Shown here in pieces: positions 20,404 through 29,819 of a stretch of DNA of 37,500 nt (positions are counted from its first letter, which is position 1; every line of letters starts with the position of its first letter). The DNA is from Mesostigma viride (taxonomy: Eukaryota > Streptophyta > Mesostigmatophyceae > Mesostigmatales > Mesostigmataceae), in contig RPFO01001614.1 in the NCBI GenBank assembly GCA_009746045.1, positions 1-37,500 on the forward strand, read 5' to 3'. The position numbers were made by a program, and so were the translations under genes. The notes beneath the pieces are model-generated. The model ran no database searches. It saw only the letters and a list, made by a program, of their open reading frames with translations, and was not told the origin of the DNA.

Positions 20404-21824
20404 TCATACACCCGTTTGCTCACCATAGTCACCAGCATCTTTGTTAAAACAATAAGTAGATGCATACAGACAGGTAGCGGTTACAGAACCGCTATTAAGA
20501 ACTCCTTAGGCATGGCTCGCGATTACCCAACCTCCCCTTCCTGGCCCTCCGGTCCGCTAAAGAAGCACCATTTCCTTTCCCGTCAAAAGCTGTCCTGTCG
20601 CGATGGGCGCTCTCCGTTGCCAGAAAACAGATTTAATTCCCAGCGACTGTGAATGCACAAAAATTCATGCACTGTCAATCGACACAGCTCGCATTTTTGA
20701 CCCCACTCGGGGGCCCCCGCTGACCTCGTTGCCGACCTCTTCTCTGGTCCGCTAAGGGGTGCTGTCGCGGAACACAAAGTCAAAGCAAAAGCTGCTGACT
20801 GGCGCCGCTGATTCCAGCCGACGCCCAGTTTACAACTTTTTTGAAGAGCAACCAACCTAGTGCCGAGCACATAAACACTCCTTCCGTACAAAAAAGTGGA
20901 AATACCACTGATTACGAAATCAAGTTGGCTTTCAGCCCTTGCCTCCTGCGCCGAGGCTCCGTGTCCCACAACGGTGACTTAAATTTTTTACCCCCCCGAG
21001 CCGCGGCGGCCCTCAAGCCAAGCCCAACCCGGAATGCAAGCATTTCCAGGTACGAGACAACTCAAAGGCAGGCCAGCCTGCCGACAGCCCAACCCGAGGC
21101 GCAAGCATCCCCAGGTACGGAACCATCAAGCAAGCTAGCCCTTGCCCAACCCGGCCAGCTGGCCGTTTCTTTCAAACAAACCAGCCATTAAATAATGCAT
21201 CAGCCCCCGCTTCGCATTTAAACCCCGATCACCCGGACATTAATTCCGGGCCAGTGGCAGCCATGAATCCCAACCGCCTTAAGCAGCCAGGGATCATGGA
21301 TGCCGGAAATTTGGTTAACAAATTTTAGCCCCGCACCCATGCTGAGCGCAAGGCTGGTGAGGCACTTCTTGTACCGCCATAGCCTCAGCCGTCGGCGCTC
21401 AGCCAACGTTTACAAGAAAAAAGACCACAACAATGTCACTACGCCGCCAAAGTAGTCAAACTGCCCTAGCACGGGGCTGACATCAGCAACCGAGCTTAAC
21501 TTAACACGCCAACCTGAGAATGTAGCGACACCTACCGTACCACAAAAACAACAACCAATCAAATACCCTTTCCGAAAGGTTCTAATTATCATTCAACAAA
21601 CCGGTTCAACAAACCCGGCCCTGTCAAACTTTAAGCATAAGATTGTTTCGAGATTGTAGCACAATAGGGCCACTGCCCCTACTAACAATTCCAGGTCGCC
21701 AGCCATTAGCCAAATCCGGTTACATCTGCCAAACCCGCCCGGTTCAGCCGACCATCCAGGCGGCTCCCGTGAGCGGCCTTATTCCCCGCCTCACTTCGAG
21801 AAACTCTTTTCAAAGAAATCCGAT
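20404..21824. repeat. Tandem element copy 2 (1.42 kb, full length)
   Basis: It begins with the same 5' block (20404-20528, hairpin at 20475-20494), continues with about 880 bp not present in copy 1 (20529-21410), and ends with the same 3' block (21411-21824). The blocks match copy 1 almost base for base, so the duplication is recent. The middle holds a ~65 bp imperfect direct repeat (GCCCAACCCG at about 21022 and 21087) and a possible but unsupported 128-codon minus-strand open frame with CELCRLTVHEF. Origin unknown: nuclear repeat, organelle-derived DNA or a non-autonomous element are all possible. Confidence 0.75.
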
Positions 21825-21836
21825 CGATGTGCACAG

Positions 21837-22409
21837 ATGGACCACATTCGATGCGAACATCCGGATTGTCAATGGGAAGGAATGCCGACGGACAGCGAGT
21901 GGTTCTGTCCCAAGCATTCTGACGTATGGGGGGCGTTGTTTGCCGAAATCGAGAGCGGGCTGATGACGATTGACCGTCACATCGTGACGAAAAAGTGGAA
22001 GCCTTGGCCCAACAACATGGTTTTGGTCTTGTACTATGTTGACAAGAAGCCTCGATTCATGCTGCGTGATGCAGAGTGGGTGATAGAGGAGGTGGGACAG
22101 ATGCGACCTGGAGAGGGGATAGGCGGAGAGGACAAGCCGCCAAGGCATGTGTGGGCTTACATGGGAGACCATCCCGACTGTCCAACGGCCAAAGTGTGGC
22201 ATGATATGGGAAGGGACATGGCCACGGAGTCCGCGTACGAGTGCGCGCGACTCGTGACAGCGCTCTTGAAGGGGGAGGTGAAAGACCTGATGCGCAAGGG
22301 GGGGTTGGTAGAGCAGATTAGACAGCAGATTAGACGTGTGTGTGATTTTGATGAGGAGATTGATGAGAAGCCGGCAAAGAGGGGCAGGATGGACAGAATT
22401 GCTCAGTAA
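21837..22409 (+). CDS. Protein with one N-terminal Cys/His knuckle (190 aa)
   Basis: Starts MDHIRC at the ATG after GCACAG. Residues about 6-27 form C-x4-C-x12-C-x2-H. An ESGLMTIDR segment follows at a position comparable with GGLLFVHG in the protein at 18449. The rest has Trp/Pro-rich segments (KKWKPWPNNMV) and a basic C-terminus (KPAKRGRMDR) that could be a nuclear signal. The frame is intact through a G6 and a G7 run. The start lies only 12 nt after the end of the tandem repeat element, so the natural leader seems to have been displaced and the element may now supply the 5' region. Function unknown. Confidence 0.7.
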   Translation: MDHIRCEHPDCQWEGMPTDSEWFCPKHSDVWGALFAEIESGLMTIDRHIVTKKWKPWPNNMVLVLYYVDKKPRFMLRDAEWVIEEVGQMRPGEGIGGEDKPPRHVWAYMGDHPDCPTAKVWHDMGRDMATESAYECARLVTALLKGEVKDLMRKGGLVEQIRQQIRRVCDFDEEIDEKPAKRGRMDRIAQ

Positions 22410-22635
22410 GAAAGAGAGGGAGAAAATATGATTTGATTAATCTGATGCGTGTAATTGAAACTAATTTATTTTGTCTCATAAAACTTCTTTGAACGGACCT
22501 TCTTTGAACCAACAATTATTGCACAAAAAGACTAGATTGAGAATTGTGTGAGAAAGACGCCAGAGGGGGTTCTGACGGTGCTCATTGCCCCTGTTATACA
22601 ATGGCTGCTGTATGGGACTCATGGCAATTGCGCAG
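22410..22635. promoter_or_regulatory. Intergenic region and possible 5' leader
   Basis: No palindrome is present here, unlike most earlier intergenic regions. TTGTGTGAGAAAG at about 22543-22555 and GCGCAG just before the ATG resemble the GTGAGAAA...GCAG-ATG leaders of modules 2 and 3, which would allow a leader intron of about 88 nt. ATGs at 22601 and 22621 lie within it; the one at 22621 is in frame with the gene. Confidence 0.4.
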
Positions 22636-23414
22636 ATGGCAACGAAATGCAAAATCTGTACGGAGCCCGTAAGGGTCGAGGGACTGTGCGCGGAACATTA
22701 CAAGTTCCTACAAGCGCACGACCTCGAGTACCAAATGCCAAGGATCCATACGGGGGGTGTGGATTTCTTAGATGTGATAGACCACTGGAGGGATTGGATG
22801 TGTATTGCAAGACACATCTACCTTTTGCCGAGAAGTTGGAGGACGTGTGCGCTCGTGGGATCGCATACGTAGCAAGTTTGCAGATGTTGATGGGGAAGAC
22901 CGGAATGACACGCTCGGTCCTCCACTTCACGGCAACGCACACTGGGGAACGGAAAGTTGAGCTGGTGCGCCTCGACAGGCAGGGACTCGAGATTTTGCAG
23001 AGGGGGACAGCGCGTACGGGTTTGCTCATGGGCATAACGTTACCATGGGGGATTCCTTGCAGGGTGTGGCGCGGAATGCGCGTACACCTTGATGACGCAG
23101 CTAGGATTTGTGGAAGCACAAAGACTGCACAAGGATATTTTGGAGCTCTTCTTGCCGCAGAGCCGGTGGGACTGCCGAAGAGGCCTGAGGAGCGGGACCG
23201 TTTGATCAGGATGGTGGTGAAGGCGGATATAGATGCAGATGTGGAGGCCGCAAAGGCGAAGGCAGAGGAAGCGCGTCGTGCAAAGGAGGAATCGGATCAA
23301 GAACTGTTGGAGAAGATGCAGAGCTCCAACAAAATTTTGCATCGTTTGGGGATGGCGGACGTCGCTTATGCATGCGAGTCCGGGAAGGGGAAGAAACAAA
23401 AGAGGAAAAGATAA
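22636..23414 (+). CDS. Protein with two Cys/His knuckles, frame broken at a G6 run
   Basis: The start MATKCKIC after GCGCAG matches MAVKC of the 18449 gene; an in-frame ATG at 22621 (MAIAQ) is the alternative. Knuckle 1 is C-x2-C-x9-C-x2-H with GLCAEHYKF. At the G6 run 22752-22757 the frame moves by -1; adding one G produces the second knuckle C-x4-C-x10-C-x2-H, which is the strongest internal evidence that the two frames belong together. The C-terminal part includes a charged coiled-coil-like helix (about 23220-23320, rich in A, E, K, R) and ends GKGKKQKRKR, a likely nuclear signal. Same family layout as the 18449 gene; role unknown. Confidence 0.7.
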
Positions 23415-23650
23415 TAATGGGAATGGTCGCCCACTGTTCTTGTCACAGAAATGCTTTTGTTAATGCTGGCGAACTTGGGACGGTCTTCCGTATTTCAACA
23501 TTTCCTTGCCTTTAAAATTGATTGATGGGTAAATAATAATACTGAGCAAGCCTTCCATTTTATGTGTCTGTGGTCATACAATTTCGTTATTGTTTCAACC
23601 CTTGCAACGAGGTTTTTCTTGTCCCATGCATGTAAGTCTCAACCTTGGTG
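23415..23650. other. Intergenic, no feature recognised
   Basis: AT-rich sequence after the knuckle gene. AATAATAATACT lies near 23534. No palindrome, repeat or coding region was found. Confidence 0.6.
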
Positions 23651-24140
23651 TCATGGAACTGCTTGTCTTTGCATATTACAACCCATTAATGCTCGGATTG
23701 CATCATCATGTTCCACCAAGGGAATAAATGAAGTAGCTATTGAAGCTTGCGTTGGAGAAATCCCCAAATAATCGACTTCTTCTGCTTTACTACTAAATTC
23801 TGGTTTATATCGCACATGAACATAATTATTTTCAACACTAGAGTAACAAGAAAGTAATAAATATTCTGGGGCGAATTTAAATTGATCTTGTTGATGTGGA
23901 GGTATAAAAATAGGTATTTCACTTTTAATTACTTGATTTTTTTGTAATGTATAAAAAGGACAAGAAAACATATTCATTTACTTTACTATGCGTAGCTAAA
24001 GATCCAATTAAACCGGTATTCGGCCCTTCTGGCGTTTGTATAGGACCATAATGACTAGGATGTATATCATGTAACGTGCGTGTTTGCAAGTTGGCCGTTG
24101 ACACTCTACGACGGAGCCAATTTTCGGAAGAACCTGCCTC
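23651..24140 (-). pseudogene. rpoB: Plastid rpoB fragment in nuclear-type DNA, decayed
   Basis: On the minus strand two frames together read RpoB-like blocks in the right order: [28 protein letters not shown], then [56 protein letters not shown] and NMQRQAVP, then a stop. In RNA polymerase beta subunits these surround the conserved HPTHYG and EHDDANRALMG regions. It is only a small internal part, with a frame change near 23960-23975, loss of residues after HPSHYG and no gene ends, so it is not functional. The sequence is clearly more AT-rich than its neighbours, as expected for plastid DNA transferred to the nucleus (a NUPT). Confidence 0.85.
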
Positions 24141-24199
24141 ATTTATGAATGCATCGACTGTGTGCATAAATTGTGATCATTGAATTGAACAAAAAAATT

Positions 24200-24660
24200 C
24201 TCTTATTGCCCCAATCATGGCTATTCTCTTAATGCCCTATCATGGCTATTTGTTTGTGTATGTTTTGCCCATGTTATTACATTAATGGCATGATGTTGTG
24301 GATTGCTCTATCTATGATGGTTGTTCGTTTGTGTATGCTTTGCCCATGTTGTTACAGTAATGGCATGATGTTGTGGATTGCTAGCTCAATCTATGATGGT
24401 TGTTCGTTTGTGTATGCTTTGCCCATGTTGTTACAGTAATGGCATAATGTTGTGGATTGCTAGCTCAATCTATGATGGTTGTTCGTTTGTGTATGCTTTG
24501 CCCATGTTGTTACAGTAATGGCATGATTTTCTGGATTGTTAGCTCAATCTATGATGGTTGTTCGTTTGTGTATGCTTTGCCCATGTTGTTACAGTAATGG
24601 CATGATTTTGTGGATTGCTCAACCTATGAGGGTTTGGTTGTTTGTGTATGTTTTGCGCGC
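24200..24660. repeat. 79 bp tandem repeat, about five units
   Basis: Units contain TTACAGTAATGGCATGAT, GTGGATTGCTAGCTCAATC and TATGATGGTTGTTCGTTTG, with ATGGCAT at about 24284, 24360, 24439, 24518 and 24597 (spacings 76-79 bp). A shorter related piece (CTATTCTCTTAATGCCC and CATGGCTATTTG) precedes it. Reading through in the plus strand gives a hydrophobic Cys-rich repeat peptide, taken as an artefact. Confidence 0.85.
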
Positions 24661-24662
24661 AG

Positions 24663-24765
24663 ATCACAATGGATTGCACCATCTGCCGCAGCAAGCGAAG
24701 CCCCCTTACTGGTTCCAAGATCTTATCCTGGATGCCAAGCAGGCTGGCGAAGGGTATCCCAGTAC
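24663..24765 (+). CDS. Possible isolated exon, family unknown
   Basis: It is bounded by a TTTTGCGCGCAG acceptor-like site and an AGTAC-GTACTT donor-like site. The frame with codons from 24665 reads HNGLHHLPQQAKPP then YWFQDLILDAKQAGEGYPS, with codon use that looks coding. A competing frame starts at ATG 24669 (MDCTICRSKR) and stays open to 24872; its CTIC resembles the first half of a Cys/His knuckle but no C-x2-H follows. Which frame is used, if any, cannot be settled here. Confidence 0.3.
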
Positions 24766-25307
24766 GTACTTTGAAACTTGATGCCGCAAAACAACTACAA
24801 CTTCGTTTTAACCCTTTAGCCGTTTTGAGTGATATTTACAGCGGACATTACATTTTTGTTGCTACGGGATGAGAATTGAGCTTTGTAATGCTAGCAGGTG
24901 TCACAAACCAAACTGTCCGCTATTTGTAGTGGGCATTTATTGTTAGAGCTTGCAGCTGGGTCCCTGCTCCTCCACATGCAACCTTGGTGTTCATGAGCCC
25001 TTTACTAGCTTCCTTTCTGTCAGGGGGTGCTATATTTGGCACCCATAGGACATTGCAATATGACCAATGACATGACCCCCAAGGTGGTGAATATATGTGT
25101 GTGCTTGTGTCCTATAATGGACCATAACTAACTATTAGGTTGGTTTGTGGACATTATCATGGAAAGTGACCATTGCCCGGTTTTTATAGCGGGCAGTTGG
25201 ACACGGTTTTAAGGGTTGACCTATTAGCTTTGTCAGGTGTGTGTGCTGCACCGCACCGCTTGCTAACATATTCGGCGGATTTCTTCTTTGTCGTCTGCGT
25301 GTCACAG
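24766..25307. other. Intergenic or intronic, no gene recognised
   Basis: The sequence ends in a good branch point and acceptor: CTAAC at about 25263, then a T-rich tract and GTCACAG ending at 25307. A short inverted repeat GGTGC/GCACC lies near 25025-25043. Nothing else was identified. Confidence 0.4.
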
Positions 25308-25607
25308 CGTGCTTGTACGCACAACCACCCGCGTTCCCCTCCGCCGGCGCCCCCGCCGCCGGGCTCTCCGCCGCCACCGGTGTTGCCCCCTCCCGCCGCC
25401 GGCCCTTCCGCGCCGTCGGAAGCTGCAGCGGCAGCACAGCAAATGCCCCCTCCCCCCGCACCATCGTCGGGGCAACAGGCGCGCGGCGCTCATGCAGCAA
25501 AGGCGGCGAAGGAGCGGAGGAAATCGGCGGCTTCTGGGTCATCGGGTTCCGATGCCGCGACGGCAGCAACTGGAAAAGCAACCCACCACACACTGCCAGC
25601 TGTCCGG
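25308..25607 (+). CDS. Possible Pro/Ala-rich exon
   Basis: A GC-rich 300 nt stretch between a convincing acceptor (branch-like CTAAC, polypyrimidine tract, CAG) and a CGG-GTAGGT donor. One frame reads a Pro-rich segment (PPPAPPPPGSPPPP), an Ala/Pro segment with AAAAAQQMPPPP, and a basic then Ser/Gly tail (KAAKERRKSAASGSSGS). Other frames are also open, so frame choice is weak. No partner exon is placed with confidence; the 4 kb hexamer array lies just downstream and would be intronic or 3' of it. Confidence 0.35.
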
Positions 25608-25645
25608 GTAGGTGTTACGCACAAGGATGTGATTTTCTTGCGCCA

Positions 25646-28600
25646 TCCTTGTCCTTGTCCTTGTCCTTGTCCTTGTCCTTGTCCTTGTCCTTGTCCTTGT
25701 CCTTGTCCTTGTCCTTGTCCTTGTCCTTGTCCTTGTCCTTGTCCTTGTCCTTGTCCTTGTCCTTGTCCTTGTCCTTGTCCTTGTCCTTGTCCTTGTCCTT
25801 GTCCTTGTCCTTGTCCTTGTCCTTGTCCTTGTCCTTGTCCTTGTCCTTGTCCTTGTCCTTGTCCTTGTCCTTGTCCTTGTCCTTGTCCTTGTCCTTGTCC
25901 TTGTCCTTGTCCTTGTCCTTGTCCTTGTCCTTGTCCTTGTCCTTGTCCCCTTGTCCTTGTCCTTGTCCTTGTCCTTGTCCTTGTCCTTGTCCTTGTCCTT
26001 GTCCTTGTCCTTGTCCTTGTCCTTGTCCTTGTCCTTGTCCTTGTCCTTGTCCTTGTCCTTGTCCTTGTCCTTGTCCTTGTCCTTGTCCTTGTCCTTGTCC
26101 TTGTCCTTGTCCTTGTCCTTGTCCTTGTCCTTGTCCTTGTCCTTGTCCTTGTCCTTGTCCTTGTCCTTGTCCTTGTCCTTGTCCTTGTCCTTGTCCTTGT
26201 CCTTGTCCTTGTCCTTGTCCTTGTCCTTGTCCTTGTCCTTGTCCTTGTCCTTGTCCTTGTCCTTGTCCTTGTCCTTGTCCTTGTCCTTGTCCTTGTCCTT
26301 GTCCTTGTCCTTGTCCTTGTCCTTGTCCTTGTCCTTGTCCTTGTCCTTGTCCTTGTCCTTGTCCTTGTCCTTGTCCTTGTCCTTGTCCTTGTCCTTGTCC
26401 TTGTCCTTGTCCTTGTCCTTGTCCTTGTCCAGCCTTGTCCTTGTCCTTGTCCTTGTCCTTGTCCTTGTCCTTGTCCTTGTCCTTGTCCTTGTCCTTGTCC
26501 TTGTCCTTGTCCTTGTCCTTGTCCTTGTCCTTGTCCTTGTCCTTGTCCTTGTCCTTGTCCTTGTCCTTGTCCTTGTCCTTGTCCTTGTCCTTGTCCTTGT
26601 CCTTGTCCTTGTCCTTGTCCTTGTCCTTGTCCTTGTCCTTGTCCTTGTCCTTGTCCTTGTCCTTGTCCTTGTCCTTGTCCTTGTCCTTGTCCTTGTCCTT
26701 GTCCTTGTCCTTGTCCTTGTCCTTGTCCTTGTCCTTGTCCTTGTCCTTGTCCTTGTCCTTGTCCTTGTCCTTGTCCTTGTCCTTGTCCTTGTCCTTGTCC
26801 TTGTCCTTGTCCTTGTCCTTGTCCTTGTCCTTGTCCTTGTCCTTGTCCTTGTCCTTGTCCTTGTCCTTGTCCTTGTCCTTGTCCTTGTCCTTGTCCTTGT
26901 CCTTGTCCTTGTCCTTGTCCTTGTGCCAGCACGTTGTCCTTGTCCTTGTCCTTGTCCTTGTCCTTGTCCTTGTCCTGTCCTGTCCTGTCCTTGTCCTTGT
27001 CCTTGTCCTTGTCCTTGTCCTTGTCCTTGTCCTTGTCCTTGTCCTTGTCCTTGTCCTTGTCCTTGTCCTTGTCCTTGTCCTTGTCCTTGTCCTTGTCCTT
27101 GTCCTTGTCCTCGTCCTCCTCGTCCTTGTCCTTGTCCTTGTCCTTGTCCTTGTCCTTGTCCTTGCCCTTGTCCTTGTCCTTGTCCTTGTCCTTGTCCTTG
27201 TCCTTGTCCTTGTCCTCGTCCTCGTCCTCGTCCTTGTCCTTGTCCTTGTCCTTGTCCTCGTCCTCGTCCTCGTCCTTGTCCTTGTCCTTGTCCTTGTCCT
27301 TGTCCTTGTCCTTGTCCTTGTCCTTGTCCTTGTCCTTGTCCTTGTCCTTGTCCTTGTCCTTGTCCTTGTCCTTGTCCTTGTCCTTGTCCTTGTCCTTGTC
27401 CTTGTCCTTGTCCTTGTCCTTGTCCAGCCTTGTCCTTGTCCTTGTCCTTGTCCTTGTCCTTGTCCTTGTCCTTGTCCTTGTCCTTGTCCTTGTCCTTGTC
27501 CTTGTCCTTGTCCTTGTCCTTGTCCTTGTCCTTGTCCTTGTCCTTGTCCTTGTCCTTGTCCTTGTCCTTGTCCTTGTCCTTGTCCTTGTCCTTGTCCTTG
27601 TCCTTGTCCTTGTCCTTGTCCTTGTCCTTGTCCTTGTCCTTGTCCTTGTCCTTGTCCTTGTCCTTGTCCTTGTCCTTGTCCTTGTCCTTGTCCTTGTCCT
27701 TGTCCTTGTCCTTGTCCTTGTCCTTGTCCTTGTCCTTGTCCTTGTCCTTGTCCTTGTCCTTGTCCTTGTCCTTGTCCTTGTCCTTGTCCTTGTCCTTGTC
27801 CTTGTCCTTGTCCTTGTCCTTGTCCTTGTCCTTGTCCTTGTCCTTGTCCTTGTCCTTGTCCTTGTCCTTGTCCTTGTCCTTGTCCTTGTCCTTGTCCTTG
27901 TCCTTGTCCTTGTCCTTGTCCTTGTCCTTGTCCTTGTCCTTGTCCTTGTCCTTGTCCTTGTCCTTGTCCTTGTCCTTGTCCTTGTGCCAGCACTTGTCCT
28001 TGTCCTTGTCCTTGTCCTTGTCCTTGTCCTTGTCCTCGTCCTTGTCCTCGTCCTTGTCCTTGTCCTTGTCCTTGTCCTTGTCCTTGTCCTTGTCCTTGTC
28101 CTTGTCCTTGTCCTTGTCCTTGTCCTTGTCCTTGTCCTTGTCCTTGTCCTTGTCCTTGTCCTTGTCCTTGTCCTTGTCCTTGTCCTTGTCCTCGTCCTCG
28201 TCCTTGTCCTTGTCCTTGTCCTTGTCCTTGTCCTTGTCCTTGTCCTTGTCCTTGTCCTTGTCCTTGTCCTTGTCCTTGTCCTTGTCCTTGTCCTCGTCCT
28301 TGTCCTTGTCCTTGTCCTTGTCCTTGTCCTCGTCCTCGTCCTCGTCCTCGTCCTGCCTTGTCGTTGTCCTTGTCCTTGTCCTTGTCCTTGTCCTTGTCCT
28401 TGTCCTTGTCCTTGTGCCAGCACGTTGTCCTTGTCCTTGTCCTTGTCCTTGTCCTTGTCCTTGTCCTCGTCCTCGTCCTCGTCCTTGTCCTTGTCCTTGT
28501 CCTTGTCCTTGTCCTTGTCCTTGTCCTTGTCCTTGTCCTTGTCCTTGTCCTTGTCCTTGTCCTTGTCCTTGTCCTTGTCCTTGTCCTTGTCCTTGTCCTT

Positions 28601-29803
28601 GTCCTTGTCCTCGTCCTCGTCCTCCTTGTCCTTGTCCTTGTCCTTGTCCTTGTCCTTGTCCTTGTCCTTGTCCTTGTCCTTGTCCTTGTCCTTGTCCTTG
28701 TCCTTGTCCTTGTCCTCGTCCTCGTCCTCGTCCTTGTCCTTGTCCTTGTCCTTGTCCTCGTCCTCGTCCTCGTCCTCGTCCTGCCTTGTCGTTGTCCTTG
28801 TCCTTGTCCTTGTCCTTGTCCTTGTCCTTGTCCTTGTCCTTGTCCTTGTCCTTGTCCTTGTCCTTGTCCTTGTCCTTGTCCTTGTCCTTGTCCTTGTCCT
28901 CGTCCTTGTCCTCGTCCTTGTCCTTGTCCTTGTCCTTGTCCTTGTCCTTGTCCTTGTCCTTGTCCTTGTCCTTGTCCTTGTCCTTGTCCTTGTCCTTGTC
29001 CTTGTGCCAGCCTTGTCCTTGTCCTTGTCCTTGTCCTTGTCCTTGTCCTTGTGCTTGTCCTCGTCCTTGTCCTGTCCTTGTCCTTGTCCTTGTCCTTGTC
29101 CTTGTCCTTGTCCTTGTCCTTGTCCTTGTCCTTGTCCTTGTCCTTGTCCTTGTCCTTGTCCTTGTCCTTGTCCTTGTCCTTGTCCTTGTCCTTGTCCTTG
29201 TCCTTGTCCTTGTCCTTGTCCTTGTCCTTGTCCTTGTCCTTGTCCTTGTCCTTGTCCTTGTCCTTGTCCTTGTCCTTGTCCTTGTCCTCGTCCTGTCCTT
29301 GTCCTTGTCCTTGTCCTTGTCCTTGTCCTTGTCCTCGTCCTCGTCCTTGTCCTTGTCCTTGTCCTTGTCCTTGTCCTTGTCCTTGTCCTTGTCCTTGTCC
29401 TTGTCCTTGTCCTTGTCCTTGTCCTTGTCCTTGTCCTTGTCCTTGTCCTTGTCCTTGTCCTTGTCCTTGTCCTTGTCCTTGTCCTTGTCCTTGTCCTTGT
29501 CCTTGTCCTTGTCCTTGTCCTTGTCCTTGTCCTTGTCCTTGTCCTTGTCCTTGTCCTTGTCCTTGTCCTTGTCCTTGTCCTTGTCCTTGTCCTTGTCCTT
29601 GTCCTGTCCTTGTCCTTGTCCTTGTCCTTGTCCTTGTCCTTGTCCTTGTCCTTGTCCTTGTCCTTGTCCTTGTCCTTGTCCTTGTCCTTGCCTTGTCCTT
29701 GTCCTTGTCCTCGTCCTTGTCCTTGTCCTTGTCCTTGTCCTCGTCCTTGTCCTTGTCCTTGTCCTTGTCCTTGTCCTTGTCCTTGTCCTTGTCCTTGTCC
29801 TTT
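25646..29803. repeat. (CCTTGT)n hexanucleotide array, 4.2 kb
   Basis: Nearly perfect CCTTGT repeats with variants CCTCGT (clusters near 27115-27270, 28190-28355, 28467-28480, 28610-28795 and 29335-29345), CCTGT, and short interruptions GCCAGCAC(G) at 26925, 27986 and 28416, GCCAGC at 29006 and CCAGCC near 26429 and 27424. Adenine on the plus strand occurs almost only in these interruptions. The hexamer contains no stop codon in any of the six frames, so very long dipeptide frames (Pro-Cys, Leu-Val, Ser-Leu; Gln-Gly, Arg-Thr, Lys-Asp) appear on both strands; they are not called as genes. Confidence 0.97.
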
Positions 29804-29819
29804 TCTTGCTTGATTTTCT

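Noticed and set aside
19829-21824. LTR retrotransposon with 414 bp terminal repeats
   Set aside because: There are no TG...CA ends, no primer-binding site, no polypurine tract before the second repeat and no gag or pol; the 5' block is also duplicated outside, which fits tandem duplication better.
19829-21824. Helitron (begins TC, has a hairpin)
   Set aside because: The hairpin is in the 5' part, the element does not end in CTRR, and it is not placed between A and T.
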